A stretch of 64,000 nt of DNA from DTU015 sp012837895 (GCA_050952085.1 JBMNKH010000003.1:1-64000), one strand, 5' to 3'; shown: positions 1 to 8,575, counted from the first letter of the stretch. Notes: generated by a model not told the origin, from the letters alone. Numbers and translations: made by a program.

Positions 1-272
1 GCCCTCATTCTGGGGATTTTGTTACCAATGGTTCTAAACTCAGACTCAATAAAGCGCTCCTTAGGAGGCTGCTCCAAAAACATGTATCCCAGAGGCACGC
101 TCAAGAACTTCGCCAGTTGTTCTACCTGCCTGAAAGTGGGGTATTCCTGTCCAGAAATCCAAGTGTCGATTCTCTTGAATCTGCTTCGTATCTCGTCAAG
201 ATCTTTCTGGGATTCTCTAACGGCCCATAGGTATATTTGTCTACTGATTTCAACTCTGGAACTTGTAACCAT
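1..272 (-). CDS. ImmA/IrrE-type regulator-protease, N-terminal part (runs off the left edge)
   Basis: The start codon lies at 272-270 on the minus strand behind AAAGGAGGGG (about 277-286), and the reading frame is open to base 1. About 90 residues are visible: a short helical N-terminus, then a Trp-Ile-Ser-Gly turn, a PTFRQ-type helix, and a hydrophobic stretch ending in GYMFLEQPPKE and an FRTI motif. In my recollection this is the layout of the XRE-like head of proteins whose C-terminus is a zinc ImmA/IrrE metallopeptidase; those proteins cleave or control a repressor or toxin. The protease half, with its HExxH motif, is outside the window and was not seen. The gene is divergent from the small gene at 388, sharing a 115-bp intergenic region, so the two may be co-regulated. 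The family is fairly clear from the N-terminus; the function is inferred. Confidence 0.72.
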   Translation of the reverse strand, partial: MVTSSRVEISRQIYLWAVRESQKDLDEIRSRFKRIDTWISGQEYPTFRQVEQLAKFLSVPLGYMFLEQPPKERFIESEFRTIGNKIPRMR

Positions 273-305
273 ATGCACCCCTCCTTTCTATTAATCAACA
301 ACGGA

Positions 306-337
306 TTGATAGGGTTTATGCCTTTCGGTCTTATAAT
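306..337 (+). promoter_or_regulatory. Putative promoter of the 388 gene
   Basis: A perfect TATAAT lies at 332-337. A possible -35 (TTGATA, 306-311) is at a long 20-bp spacing, so only the -10 is convincing. It lies in the divergent region between the ImmA/IrrE-like gene and the 388 gene. Confidence 0.4.
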
Positions 338-387
338 AGCAAAAAACAAACTGGGGACGGTCATGGATCACCCCAGAAGTTGGCGTC

Positions 388-840
388 TTGAGTGAGCGTT
401 TGTTGTATCAAGAACGCGGGTTCGTGTTCCACGGGTCAATCCGCGGGAGGCTAGAGGTATCGCGGCCCTACAAACCCCATGACGCTGGCGATGACCCATG
501 GAACAAAGATGAAGCAGTGTATGCAACCACCGAGCCTGCGCTAGCTATACCTTTCGCCCTGAGGAAGGGATATACGGGTGTGCTTACTGTGACCACAGGT
601 ACAGACACGGGCGAAGTGACGGCCACTTTCAACGCCGTGTTCAGAGATGTGCTGGCAAGTAACAGGGGATACGTCTACGTTTTCGACGGAGCCCTTTTTC
701 CCGAGCGCAAAGGGCTCCAGGGCAAATCGTATCAAGAAGTCATTCCGGTAGATGTGGTCGAAGTGACCTTGGAGGATTTCGTCGCTCTGGGCGGCCGTAT
801 TGTGTTTGTCCAGCACAAGCACCCGTCCGGGGCTGACTAA
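388..840 (+). CDS. Small uncharacterised protein with an ADP-ribosyltransferase-like signature
   Basis: This gene encodes 150 residues from a TTG start. I do not recognise a named family. It has an N-terminal FVFHGS motif, a proline-rich loop, and then VYATTEPALAIPFAL at about residues 44-58. The pattern HGS, then YAT, then an alanine-rich helix resembles small ADP-ribosyltransferase-fold proteins, some of which are toxins. The match rests on motif shape only, and the catalytic set cannot be confirmed. There is no signal peptide or membrane segment. It stands alone, divergent from an ImmA/IrrE-type gene, a family often paired with toxins or mobile elements, which makes a toxin or effector role possible. 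A protein processing enzyme or a structural protein are alternatives. Confidence 0.6.
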   Translation: MSERLLYQERGFVFHGSIRGRLEVSRPYKPHDAGDDPWNKDEAVYATTEPALAIPFALRKGYTGVLTVTTGTDTGEVTATFNAVFRDVLASNRGYVYVFDGALFPERKGLQGKSYQEVIPVDVVEVTLEDFVALGGRIVFVQHKHPSGAD

Positions 841-933
841 GTGCCAGAACGCCTCCGGCACCTGATTCGTCCGCCAGGGATGGAGCCGCCGGGGCGGAGT
901 CGTCCGGCACCGCATTATGGGGGAACGATGTTC

Positions 934-1767
934 CTACTCCTTCACTGCGACAATCCCTATCCAATCCCCGTCTTCCGAGAACTCAGCGCCCGTAAGGTCG
1001 TTCCATACGTGTTTGATGCTGAAACCTGCGTCTGACAGGACCTTGCTGACGGAGTCCCGTGAGTAATCCCTGAACCAGTTTCTATACACCTTGACTCCCT
1101 CGTTGCAAATGACTATGTACTGGTCGAGCCACACGCTATCCTCGGGGTAGTTAAAACCCTGTTCAAGCACCAGGTGTCTTTCGGGGTACCAGAACCCTCC
1201 CTGGCTGAAATACCACCTGTTCTTAAGGCCTGCCTTCATACGGTGAGTCCTGGTAGTGATATCGAACACGAACACACCGCCCGGTTTGAGGGCTTTGTGA
1301 GTCAATGCCAGCAGCTCATCCCGTTTTGAGTCGGGAAACACGCAGAGTTCACCGTATATCTGGACAACCGCGTCGAATTCTCCGGTGTAATCCATATCGA
1401 AGAAGTCCATGCAGCGGTACTCTATCTTCAGTCCGGATTCTGCTGCATGTTTCTTCGCATAATCAATGGATCGTTCAGATATGTCAATCCCGGTGACATG
1501 AATCCCGGTCCGGCAAAACCTTTCCGCGTACAGGCCCGGTCCGCACCCTAGATCTAGCAGTTTCATCTCCGGAGTGAGCACCCCTGAGTCCAGCAAATGC
1601 TTGACTATGTTGTCGATTATCTCTGGCCTTCTGCTGGCCGCATCGTGTGTTGGATCAAGATGGGCCTTCAGCATGCCTTTAGAGATGTGAGGATCATTCC
1701 AGAACAGTGGCTCCCCGGGTTCGAATAGCCGCGGTTTGACGGTTAATAACTCTGCCAATTTGTCCAT
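934..1767 (-). CDS. Class I SAM-dependent methyltransferase
   Basis: A 277-residue cytosolic protein. Motif I (LLDLGCGPGLY, residues 70-80) binds S-adenosylmethionine. GIDIS about 15 residues later supplies the acidic motif II residue for the ribose, and a VVQIYGELCVF strand and the KPGGVFVFDI motif follow, as in the Methyltransf_25/11 group. The substrate cannot be told; small-molecule methyltransferases of this kind are common. The start at 1767 has a GAGGAG site 5-9 bases upstream. The upstream DNA, including that site, is a degraded copy of the 5' end of the next gene (see 1743-1832). It lies convergent with the gene at 388. Confidence 0.85.
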   Translation of the reverse strand: MDKLAELLTVKPRLFEPGEPLFWNDPHISKGMLKAHLDPTHDAASRRPEIIDNIVKHLLDSGVLTPEMKLLDLGCGPGLYAERFCRTGIHVTGIDISERSIDYAKKHAAESGLKIEYRCMDFFDMDYTGEFDAVVQIYGELCVFPDSKRDELLALTHKALKPGGVFVFDITTRTHRMKAGLKNRWYFSQGGFWYPERHLVLEQGFNYPEDSVWLDQYIVICNEGVKVYRNWFRDYSRDSVSKVLSDAGFSIKHVWNDLTGAEFSEDGDWIGIVAVKE

Positions 1768-1832
1768 AGGTTCTCCTCGGGACTGCTTCCCGTTCCGTCA
1801 ATGGGCCTGCCGTTGACCGGCCGCGTACTCAT
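1743..1832 (-). pseudogene. Vestigial second copy of the amidohydrolase 5' end
   Basis: Reading minus from an ATG at 1832 gives MSTRPVNGRPIDGTGS, which matches the first 16 residues of the intact amidohydrolase at 3094 (MSTWLVNCRLIDGTGS) at 12 of 16 positions. The nucleotide similarity extends into the shared leader, a purine-rich ribosome binding site followed by a GCAAAATG start context. The frame ends after 29 codons inside the methyltransferase start. This is what would remain if one of two tandem amidohydrolase genes had been lost and replaced by the methyltransferase gene. It could still be translated as a short leader peptide overlapping the methyltransferase start. Confidence 0.7.
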
Positions 1833-1867
1833 TTTGCTCGTCCTCCTTTGCAGCAGAGCAGAATAGC

Positions 1868-3094
1868 TTACCATCCGCCCAGGTCAGGCGATTCTGCATC
1901 CTTGGTTACCTTAACCCATTTGCCGTCTTTCATCACCGAGACAGGATGCTCCAGAACCCTGATGTCCTTGACCGGGCATCCGTCTACCACAACTAAGTCT
2001 GCCAGTTTGCCGTCCTCCAGGGTGCCCACTTCGTCTATGAGCCCGCAAAGCTCTGCAGGGACCTTGGTGGCAGCCATAATAACATCCATGGGGTCAGCGC
2101 CCAGTTCCACCATTACCTCCATTTCCCTGACGGTGGCCACAATGCCCTTGACCCTTGCCGACGGAAGGTCAGATCCCACTGCAAACTTGCCGCCGGCCTT
2201 GAGTAGATACTGGAAGCCTCTGCGGTGGTATTCCTTGGCGAGTTCCAGTTTTTTCAGGGCATATTCAGGCGCGCCTGCTTCGCGGTAAAGATGTATAGAG
2301 TCAGTAACCACCAGCGTGGGAACGCATATGGTGTTGGATTCAGCAAGCATACCGGCAACTCTCTCGTCCAGGGCATAACAATGCTCTACCGTATCCACAC
2401 CGCACTTGATGGCCATTTCGATGCCCTCAGCGCCTCCTGTGTGGGCTGCAACGTGCTTGCCTGCATAATGGGCCACTTCAGTGGCAGCACGAACTTCGTC
2501 AGGGGTCATCTGGGTGGCTCCGAAACCTTCATGAGCACCCATTATCCCGCCGGTCATCATGATCTTGATGAAATCAACCCCACGCTTGAGCTGCTCCCTC
2601 ACTGCCCAGCGCACTTCGTAAGGGCCGTCACATTCTATGCCGGAACTGTCATGGGCATGTCCGCCTGTGGTGGTAACAGGTTCACCAGAGGTGAATAGAC
2701 GCGGCCCAGGGAACTCGCCTTTGGCGATCAGGTCCCTTAGAGCAAAATCCACTCCTGATTCATCGCCCAAGACCCTGCATGAAGTAACTCCTCCGGCAAG
2801 GAATTGCATAGCCCGCCGCGCACCCCTTAGGGTAAGGTCAGGGATACGTGCGAAGTCCTGCCTTGTATCTATGAAGAAGGTAAGGTGCATGTGGCTGTCC
2901 CACAAGCCTGGAACTACTGTTTTTCCGTCTAGATCCACCACTTCATCCTGTGGCCCGGCCACTACCTCTTTTCCGAACACATTTCCCGAGACGATTCTTC
3001 CGATTCTGGAGCCTCGAACTTCGATAGCTACGTTCTCTTTAGGACGACTTCCGGTACCGTCAATCAGCCTGCAGTTAACCAGCCAGGTACTCAT
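1868..3094 (-). CDS. Metal-dependent amidohydrolase (imidazolonepropionase/prolidase-like)
   Basis: A 408-residue protein with the whole amidohydrolase metal site: HxH at residues 68-70 (DSHMH), a probable carboxylated lysine K177 (DFIKIM), H218 (HVAAH), H238 (TVEHCY) and D309 (GSDL). The C-terminal DLVVVDG and VMKDGKWV strands form the usual small beta domain. Members hydrolyse cyclic amides, Xaa-Pro dipeptides or related C-N bonds; the substrate here is not known. There is no signal peptide, so it is cytosolic. The start at 3094 has a GGGGGA-type site upstream. It reads in the same direction as the methyltransferase, whose leader is a decayed copy of this gene's 5' end. Confidence 0.87.
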   Translation of the reverse strand: MSTWLVNCRLIDGTGSRPKENVAIEVRGSRIGRIVSGNVFGKEVVAGPQDEVVDLDGKTVVPGLWDSHMHLTFFIDTRQDFARIPDLTLRGARRAMQFLAGGVTSCRVLGDESGVDFALRDLIAKGEFPGPRLFTSGEPVTTTGGHAHDSSGIECDGPYEVRWAVREQLKRGVDFIKIMMTGGIMGAHEGFGATQMTPDEVRAATEVAHYAGKHVAAHTGGAEGIEMAIKCGVDTVEHCYALDERVAGMLAESNTICVPTLVVTDSIHLYREAGAPEYALKKLELAKEYHRRGFQYLLKAGGKFAVGSDLPSARVKGIVATVREMEVMVELGADPMDVIMAATKVPAELCGLIDEVGTLEDGKLADLVVVDGCPVKDIRVLEHPVSVMKDGKWVKVTKDAESPDLGGW

Positions 3095-3378
3095 TTTGCT
3101 TGTCCCCCTTGAAGCAGAATCCGGATTATGCTTAGTCTCAGCGAAGGCCTGAGTGAATAGACACTGAACTTGATTTCGGTGCAGGGTATGGTTATTCCTC
3201 TCAGAACCGGGTCCATTTGATCTCAGACATGCCTATCGCAAGTACTCTTGCACAAGTGCTCTTCCATAATATGGACGGTCACCTTTTCAACGGGTTCTGT
3301 TTTGTAAATGGATATTGGCTGTTTCAGCCTGTCATCAGTGCGGTCATATTTGGAGCGAGGGAGGCAAGTTCAAAGGTA

Positions 3379-3822
3379 CTATGAGCGCTCTTCGCTGCAT
3401 GATGGACATGTCCCGTATAGGTAGACTGCATATGTTTCTACTTTGAACCCTTTGGCTTCCCCAGAAGGGTTTCCGGTATGCAGCTGGCCCGGATAATCGT
3501 AGATCCTCCCGCACACTCTGCACAAGAAGTGATAGTGAGGCTTTGGATTAGGGTCAACATGCTTACGGTTAGGACTTATGGCAAGTTCCTGGAGTTGGCC
3601 CCTTTGAGCCAGTTCATCCAATGTGTTGTACACAGTTCCAAGGGACAGTGAAGGCATATCAGGCTTGAGAGCCTCGTATATCTGCTCCGCAGATGGATGG
3701 GAAGTGTTACCCTCCAGAAACGCCAAGATAGCTACTCGCTGGGGGGTGGCCCGGAGGCCGATGCTTTTCAGTTTCTGAACTGCCAATGCAGCCTTATCAC
3801 TTGGCTTGCTTTGTGGTCTCAT
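3379..3822 (-). CDS. perR: Peroxide-sensing Fur-family repressor (PerR type)
   Basis: A 147-residue protein with an N-terminal winged helix (residues 15-85, RATPQRVAIL and SLGTVYNTLDEL) and a C-terminal metal-binding dimer domain. Structural zinc ligands are CRVC (101, 104) and CPSC (139, 142). The five residues that bind regulatory metal in B. subtilis PerR (H37, D85, H91, H93, D104) are all present here at a constant +5 offset: H42, D90, H96, H98, D109. Asp at the D85 position, instead of Glu, is the usual marker of peroxide-sensing PerR rather than Fur. It lies downstream of a peroxiredoxin gene on the same strand, which fits repression of an oxidative-stress gene. The start follows an AGAGGAATGG site. 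Confidence 0.88.
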   Translation of the reverse strand: MRPQSKPSDKAALAVQKLKSIGLRATPQRVAILAFLEGNTSHPSAEQIYEALKPDMPSLSLGTVYNTLDELAQRGQLQELAISPNRKHVDPNPKPHYHFLCRVCGRIYDYPGQLHTGNPSGEAKGFKVETYAVYLYGTCPSCSEERS

Positions 3823-4158
3823 GTTCCATTCCTCTCAACAATCGGTTCTTGGCCTTTGCCGAAATACCTACAATACCCTCTCGTTTTGTTTCGGCATTGT
3901 TCCGAATCTTCATTACCCTTATCTTTATCTTTCCGCTATCCCGCCGGTAGAAACCTGCATCTTGTACTAGTAGGGTACCTACAGCATTTTCCTTGCTATG
4001 TCAACTTGCAGTTCCCGGAGGAGGCCGGCCCCGCCATGTGTATGCTGACTGAACGGGGCCGTCCTCACATCTCCACCAAGCCTTAGACGGGTTTACGTTT
4101 TGCGGCAGCGTATTAATACGGCTTAGTTATGTTCTCTTACGTTGAATCATCCGGCGCT
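3823..4158. other. 336-bp gap between peroxiredoxin and perR
   Basis: No gene is seen. A G/C-rich inverted repeat (GGCCCCG near 4028 with CGGGGCC near 4055) could fold after the peroxiredoxin message, but it has no T-run. The perR promoter must lie here if perR is not read through from the peroxiredoxin gene. I see no convincing -35/-10 pair. Confidence 0.5.
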
Positions 4159-4815
4159 TCAGAGTTTCTTATGGCAGAACCACCAGTCGAAACAATTCTC
4201 GGAACCGCGTCTTGCCTTGGCGCCTTCCTCATCCTTGGGAGGCGGTATTATCACTGAATCGCCTATGAGCTCGTTATTCGGCCAGTTTGCCGGGACAGCT
4301 ACACCGTTAGCGTCTGATACCTGGAAAGCCCTGATTGCCCTTAGAATCTCATCAACATTGCGGCCGATCTCTTGAGGATAATACAGGATCAACCTGACTA
4401 TGCCTTCGGGGTCTACAAGAAATACTGCCCTGACAGTGTTGGTGCCCTTACCCGGGTGGATCATACCTAACCTGTTAGCTATGTCGCCGTTGTCTGCGAT
4501 AATGGGGAAGGGGATTTCTACATCTAAGTTGTCCTTGATCCATTCGACCCACTTAATGTGCGAAAATACCTGGTCAGCTGATAGTCCGATTAGCTCGCAA
4601 TTAAGTTCCTTAAAATCTTCGTACCGCTTGGCGAACGACACAAACTCGGTGGTGCATACAGGAGTGAAGTCTGCAGGATGGCTGAAGAGCATGAACCACT
4701 TACCTGCATAGTCTCCGGGAATGTTTTTCGGGCCATGGGTGGTTTGAACTGTCATCTCTGGGAAAGCATCACCTAGCAACGGGAAACCTTCAGTGCGTTC
4801 CGGCTTACATACCAT
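4159..4815 (-). CDS. Peroxiredoxin (Prx6-like, with C-terminal Cys pair)
   Basis: A 218-residue thiol peroxidase that reduces H2O2 and organic peroxides in the cytosol. The peroxidatic cysteine is C54 in HPADFTPVCTTE. The C-terminus carries C208 and C214 in a CFDWWFC motif, the arrangement of thermophilic archaeal-type enzymes such as the Aeropyrum peroxiredoxin (C50, C207, C213), which forms a decamer of dimers. This shape is common in strict anaerobes. The start sits behind TAGGAGG. The PerR-type regulator gene lies directly downstream, so peroxide-induced expression is likely, although no clear PerR box was found. Confidence 0.9.
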   Translation of the reverse strand: MVCKPERTEGFPLLGDAFPEMTVQTTHGPKNIPGDYAGKWFMLFSHPADFTPVCTTEFVSFAKRYEDFKELNCELIGLSADQVFSHIKWVEWIKDNLDVEIPFPIIADNGDIANRLGMIHPGKGTNTVRAVFLVDPEGIVRLILYYPQEIGRNVDEILRAIRAFQVSDANGVAVPANWPNNELIGDSVIIPPPKDEEGAKARRGSENCFDWWFCHKKL

Positions 4816-5016
4816 AAGAATTACCTCCTAAGAAGGATTCTTAACTAGGAACTATATTATATATAGATCCGCGCGGAAGGTTTGTCAAGGGGAATTTGAA
4901 AATTAGACCTGAATCCGCCGGTGAGCAAGATTATCCGGGACTTTATCAGAGAGCAAACACACAGTGAGCAATAAAGCAGCGCAGAAACGGGGGTTCTTCC
5001 TGATGCTCAGCCCCTA

Positions 5017-5046
5017 TTGACACTTCTTCCCTTCCCGTGCTATCGT
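5017..5046 (+). promoter_or_regulatory. Sigma-A promoter of the hrcA-dnaJ operon
   Basis: A perfect TTGACA (5017-5022) is followed 18 bp later by TATCGT (5041-5046). The expected transcription start, near 5053, falls at the left edge of the CIRCE operator. That is the standard geometry for HrcA repression. Confidence 0.7.
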
Positions 5047-5054
5047 CGAGGTGA

Positions 5055-5081
5055 TTAGCACTCACAACCCAAGAGTGCTAA
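5055..5081 (+). promoter_or_regulatory. CIRCE operator (perfect)
   Basis: TTAGCACTC (5055-5063), nine bases, then GAGTGCTAA (5073-5081) match the CIRCE consensus exactly. HrcA dimers bind this inverted repeat and repress heat-shock genes. The last bases run into the hrcA ribosome binding site AAAGGAGG (5081-5088), so repression is autogenous. Confidence 0.97.
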
Positions 5082-5095
5082 AAGGAGGTTCGAAA

Positions 5096-6115
5096 TTGGC
5101 ACTTGATAAGAGGAAGGCTCAGATACTCAAGGCGATAGTCGAAGATCACGTCAAGACTGGGCTTCCTGTTGGATCAAGGGCCGTAGCGCGAAAATACCGT
5201 CTCGGGGTAAGCCCCGCTACCATCAGAAACGAAATGGCTGATCTTGAGGAAATGGGATATCTCGACAAGCCGCATACTTCTTCAGGCAGGGTCCCTTCAG
5301 ACAGGGGTTACAGGGTCTATGTAGATGAGCTCATGACAGACGCCAAACTTTCCCGCCAGGAATCAGCCATGATAGAATCGCTATTCCGCTCAAAGATCCG
5401 GGACGTGGTTTCCTTGCTCAAGGAAACAGTCAGGGCGTTATCGGAAGCAACCGATTACCTTGCGTTTGTGCTGGGCCCTGAATATGAAACCACAACGTTT
5501 GAAGCCATTTACCTGCTGCCTGCGTCAGTGGGCAGGGCGCTCTTGGTTATAGTCAGTGACGTGGGAGTTGTGGAAAACTGCCTTATAGACGTTCCGCCGA
5601 TGTCCCGTGAAGAAATGGAATACGTAAGCAACATACTGAGAGAGCATCTGTACAACCTAAGCCTGGACCAGGTTCATTCTAAGGCACAGGCGCTTCTCAG
5701 GAGAGAGACGTCACGCTACAGTGAGATAATTGCCCAGGTGGCTGAGTTCCTCACCAGCATGACTGAAGATAGTGAGACTGAGAAACTGTTCATGGGCGGG
5801 ACTGCCAACTTGCTCAACCAACCTGAGTTCAGGGATGTGAACCGGGTTCAAGGCCTGTTGGAAGCTATAGAGAACGGATCTCTTATAAGAAACATTGTAA
5901 TTACCCAATCCCAAACAACCGATCCGGCTATTACCATCGGCCAGGAAAACGAAGTGGACAAAGTGAAGGACTTCAGCATAGTGTACGGCACATTCAGGCT
6001 GGGTCAGAGCGCGGGCAGGATAGGCCTGTTGGGCCCCAAGAGGATGAATTACCCGAGGGCAGTGGCGATCATAAGGTTTTGCGAACAGATGCTGAACAAG
6101 CACTTAGCCCGCTAG
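5096..6115 (+). CDS. hrcA: Heat-inducible transcription repressor HrcA
   Basis: HrcA represses chaperone genes by binding CIRCE and is kept active by GroEL. The start is taken as TTG at 5096, seven bases after AAAGGAGG. An upstream in-frame GTG at 5051 would put the CIRCE site inside the coding region and is rejected. This gives 339 residues, the usual length. The N-terminal winged helix (about residues 5-75, with VSPATIRNEMADLEEMGYL and a GRVPSDRGYRVYVD wing) binds DNA; the remainder is the GAF-like dimer domain ending in GPKRMNYPRA. The gene is followed by dnaJ with no grpE or dnaK between them, although those genes normally sit there in Bacillota. Confidence 0.96.
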   Translation: MALDKRKAQILKAIVEDHVKTGLPVGSRAVARKYRLGVSPATIRNEMADLEEMGYLDKPHTSSGRVPSDRGYRVYVDELMTDAKLSRQESAMIESLFRSKIRDVVSLLKETVRALSEATDYLAFVLGPEYETTTFEAIYLLPASVGRALLVIVSDVGVVENCLIDVPPMSREEMEYVSNILREHLYNLSLDQVHSKAQALLRRETSRYSEIIAQVAEFLTSMTEDSETEKLFMGGTANLLNQPEFRDVNRVQGLLEAIENGSLIRNIVITQSQTTDPAITIGQENEVDKVKDFSIVYGTFRLGQSAGRIGLLGPKRMNYPRAVAIIRFCEQMLNKHLAR

Positions 6116-6311
6116 GAACAAAACCTGAAACAAGCGTTTGAACCAGGTGTCAACTGCGTTATCATAAGTAACGGCACCAGAAGGCGCTCAAAGCTGTTAT
6201 GGAGATTGCGAGCGCAATCTTGCAGATAGACACGATCACTAAGAAATAAGGTGACGATGATTCAGGCGCCAGAGACGGCAGCCAATTTCATAGATCTGTG
6301 GAGGAAGGTTT

Positions 6312-7484
6312 TTGAGCAAAGACTATTATGAGATTCTTGGAGTAAGCAAGGATGCGAGCCAGGATGAAATAAGGCGGGCGTTTCGGCGCCTTGCCAAGGA
6401 GTATCATCCTGACAGGAATCCAGATGATCCAAGCGCTGAAGCCAAGTTCAAAGAAATAAACGAAGCATATGAGGTGCTCTCTGATCCTTCCAAACGCTCA
6501 AACTACGATGCTTACGGCAACCCTGACGGCCCTTTTGGAACCGGCGGGGGCAGCGGCCCGTTTTCAGGGGGAGGCCCGTTTACAGGACGGGATTTTGGCG
6601 ACTTCGGGTTTCCCTTCGGTGATGTTTTCGGCTCTTTTGAAGACCTTTTCACTGGCGGCGCAAGGCGCAGGGCAAGCACAGGGCCTGTGCGCGGCCGGGA
6701 CCTTGAAGTGAGCGCTGAGGTCACCCTTGAAGAAGCTTTTTCAGGGGTGGATAAGGATATAGAGGTGACCCGGGTAGAATCGTGCTCCAGATGTAACGGA
6801 ACAGGCGCAGAACCAGGCACTTCAGTGGTCACGTGCCGGACTTGTAACGGTGCCGGCCAGGTAAGGACCACTGTCAACACCGTGCTAGGCTCCATGACCA
6901 CAGTGAAGACTTGTCCCACATGCGGCGGTACAGGCAAGACAGTGGAAAGGCCGTGTTCAGAATGCCGGGGTTCAGGCGAGACCGCCAGAACGCGTACTGT
7001 GACTGTGACAATCCCGCCTGGCGCTAACTCAGGGCTTCATCTAAGGCTCGCAGGCCAGGGAGATGCAGGGCGCAGGGGAGGTCCTCCCGGTGATCTGTAC
7101 GTTGCTGTGTTTGTCAAGCCCCATGCCATATTCGAAAGGCAAGGCGACGACCTTATCCTAAACCGAACCATTAGTTTTCCCTTGGCGGCCTTGGGTGGCA
7201 CAACAACAATACCTACCCTTGAAGGCGACGTCGAGTTGAACATTCCTGCAGGTACCCAGCCTGGCGCTGTGTTACGCCTGCGGGGCAAGGGCATGCCCAA
7301 ACTTAGGTATAGGAGCAGGGGAGATCTGATGGTAAGGGTTAATGTACGTGTTCCTACCAGGCTGTCATCTGAGGAACGGGAACTCATCATGAAGCTCGGC
7401 CGTTCCCAGGACGAAACCATAGGCGACAACAGGTCGTTTTTCCAGAGGCTGAGGGATGCGGCCGGAGGGAACAGGGATAGCTGA
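6312..7484 (+). CDS. dnaJ: Chaperone protein DnaJ
   Basis: A co-chaperone that stimulates DnaK ATPase and delivers clients. Its 390 residues carry a J domain with HPD at 32-34, a Gly/Phe-rich linker (about 75-125), four CxxCxGxG zinc motifs (about 158-222: CSRCNGTG, CRTCNGAG, CPTCGGTG, CSECRGSG) and two C-terminal substrate-binding barrels. This is a complete type I DnaJ. TTG start behind GAGGAAGG. The 196-bp gap from hrcA carries no gene, so the DnaK and GrpE partners must be encoded elsewhere. Confidence 0.97.
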   Translation: MSKDYYEILGVSKDASQDEIRRAFRRLAKEYHPDRNPDDPSAEAKFKEINEAYEVLSDPSKRSNYDAYGNPDGPFGTGGGSGPFSGGGPFTGRDFGDFGFPFGDVFGSFEDLFTGGARRRASTGPVRGRDLEVSAEVTLEEAFSGVDKDIEVTRVESCSRCNGTGAEPGTSVVTCRTCNGAGQVRTTVNTVLGSMTTVKTCPTCGGTGKTVERPCSECRGSGETARTRTVTVTIPPGANSGLHLRLAGQGDAGRRGGPPGDLYVAVFVKPHAIFERQGDDLILNRTISFPLAALGGTTTIPTLEGDVELNIPAGTQPGAVLRLRGKGMPKLRYRSRGDLMVRVNVRVPTRLSSEERELIMKLGRSQDETIGDNRSFFQRLRDAAGGNRDS

Positions 7485-7595
7485 ATCGTACCAGGCACCG
7501 GTCGCTGGCGGGCTTTGCCGGGTGTTGAGTTATGCCGGGTCGTGGGCATAGAGGCTGGCTGAGTACCGGAACTTACCGAACAGAGGTTGATCTAA

Positions 7596-8366
7596 GTGTC
7601 AGACTTATCCAGGAATACTCCCCCACAGTTCTTTGTAGAGCCCGGAGCGGTTACAGCTTCCAGGGTTTATCTTACGGGCGACACCCTGAAGCATGCCATG
7701 AGCCAAAGGCTTAAGCCGGGCGAGCTCTTTCGCGTTGTAGTTGAAACAGGTGAGCCTGCTGAGATAATCGAGGCAGAAGTATTGGAAGTGAGCCGCCAGC
7801 GGTTGGTGGGTAAGATATGCAGCACACTAGAGGCCGGACAACTGTCCTACGCTTTGCACCTTTATCCTGCCATATTGAAAGGCGACAAGTTTGACCTGGT
7901 CGTGAGAGGAGCCATTGAACTAGGGGTTACGTCAATCACCCCTATGGTGACTGCACGTACAGTACCGCGTCTGGATGAAAAGAAGCTTGCAGCCAGGACA
8001 GCCAGGTGGCAGAAACTGGCCAGGGCTGCCGCTGAACAGTCAAGCCGCCCGTTCATCCCTGAGATCAAGGAAGCGGTGCGTTTCACAGATCTGCTCGCTG
8101 CCGGTTCTACTGACTTGCCTGGTGTACCCCTCTTGGCCATGGAAAAGCGGGAAATCACAAAGAGCGTGGCACAAGCAGTAGGGCAGGCTAAAGAGGTTTC
8201 GATATTTATCGGCCCTGAAGGCGGGTTCGACGCCGGGGAAATAGAGTCAGCCTTTGAGAGAGGACTGCAAGCTGTAACCCTTGGTCCCTATATACTTAAG
8301 GCTGAGACCGCTTCGCTAGCCGCGTGCGCCATTGTGATAGACCATATGCTTCATGGGTCGGGCTGA
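7596..8366 (+). CDS. rsmE: 16S rRNA (uracil1498-N3)-methyltransferase RsmE
   Basis: This enzyme methylates U1498 in the decoding region of 16S rRNA with S-adenosylmethionine. 256 residues, GTG start. It has an N-terminal PUA-like domain and a C-terminal SPOUT knot: VSIFIGPEGGF at about residues 202-212 and the LGPYILKAETA motif that closes the knot. In many Bacillota rsmE follows prmA after dnaJ; here prmA is missing and a 111-bp gap separates dnaJ and rsmE. Confidence 0.95.
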   Translation: MSDLSRNTPPQFFVEPGAVTASRVYLTGDTLKHAMSQRLKPGELFRVVVETGEPAEIIEAEVLEVSRQRLVGKICSTLEAGQLSYALHLYPAILKGDKFDLVVRGAIELGVTSITPMVTARTVPRLDEKKLAARTARWQKLARAAAEQSSRPFIPEIKEAVRFTDLLAAGSTDLPGVPLLAMEKREITKSVAQAVGQAKEVSIFIGPEGGFDAGEIESAFERGLQAVTLGPYILKAETASLAACAIVIDHMLHGSG

Positions 8367-8575
8367 CGGGACGCCGGGGAGCTACTGAGAGACTACGGAG
8401 ATACCATAGAACGCAGGCCATCCACCTGTCAGCAACTGTCCCCTGGGCCTCCGGAACCGGAACCCCGGAATGGGGAAAATACGATAGAAAGCGCCCAATT
8501 TTCCGCTTCAATCATGTTTTGACTGCATCGCACATAGAATCTTCCAGAAAAGCAAACAGGGTAGGTAGTCTGGGC

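Noticed and set aside
4830..4875. A PerR box upstream of the peroxiredoxin gene.
   Set aside because: The AT-rich stretch there does not fit the inverted TTATAAT pattern well enough to call.
5051..5095. GTG at 5051 as the hrcA start.
   Set aside because: It would place the CIRCE operator and the ribosome binding site inside the gene. TTG 5096 has ideal spacing from AAAGGAGG.
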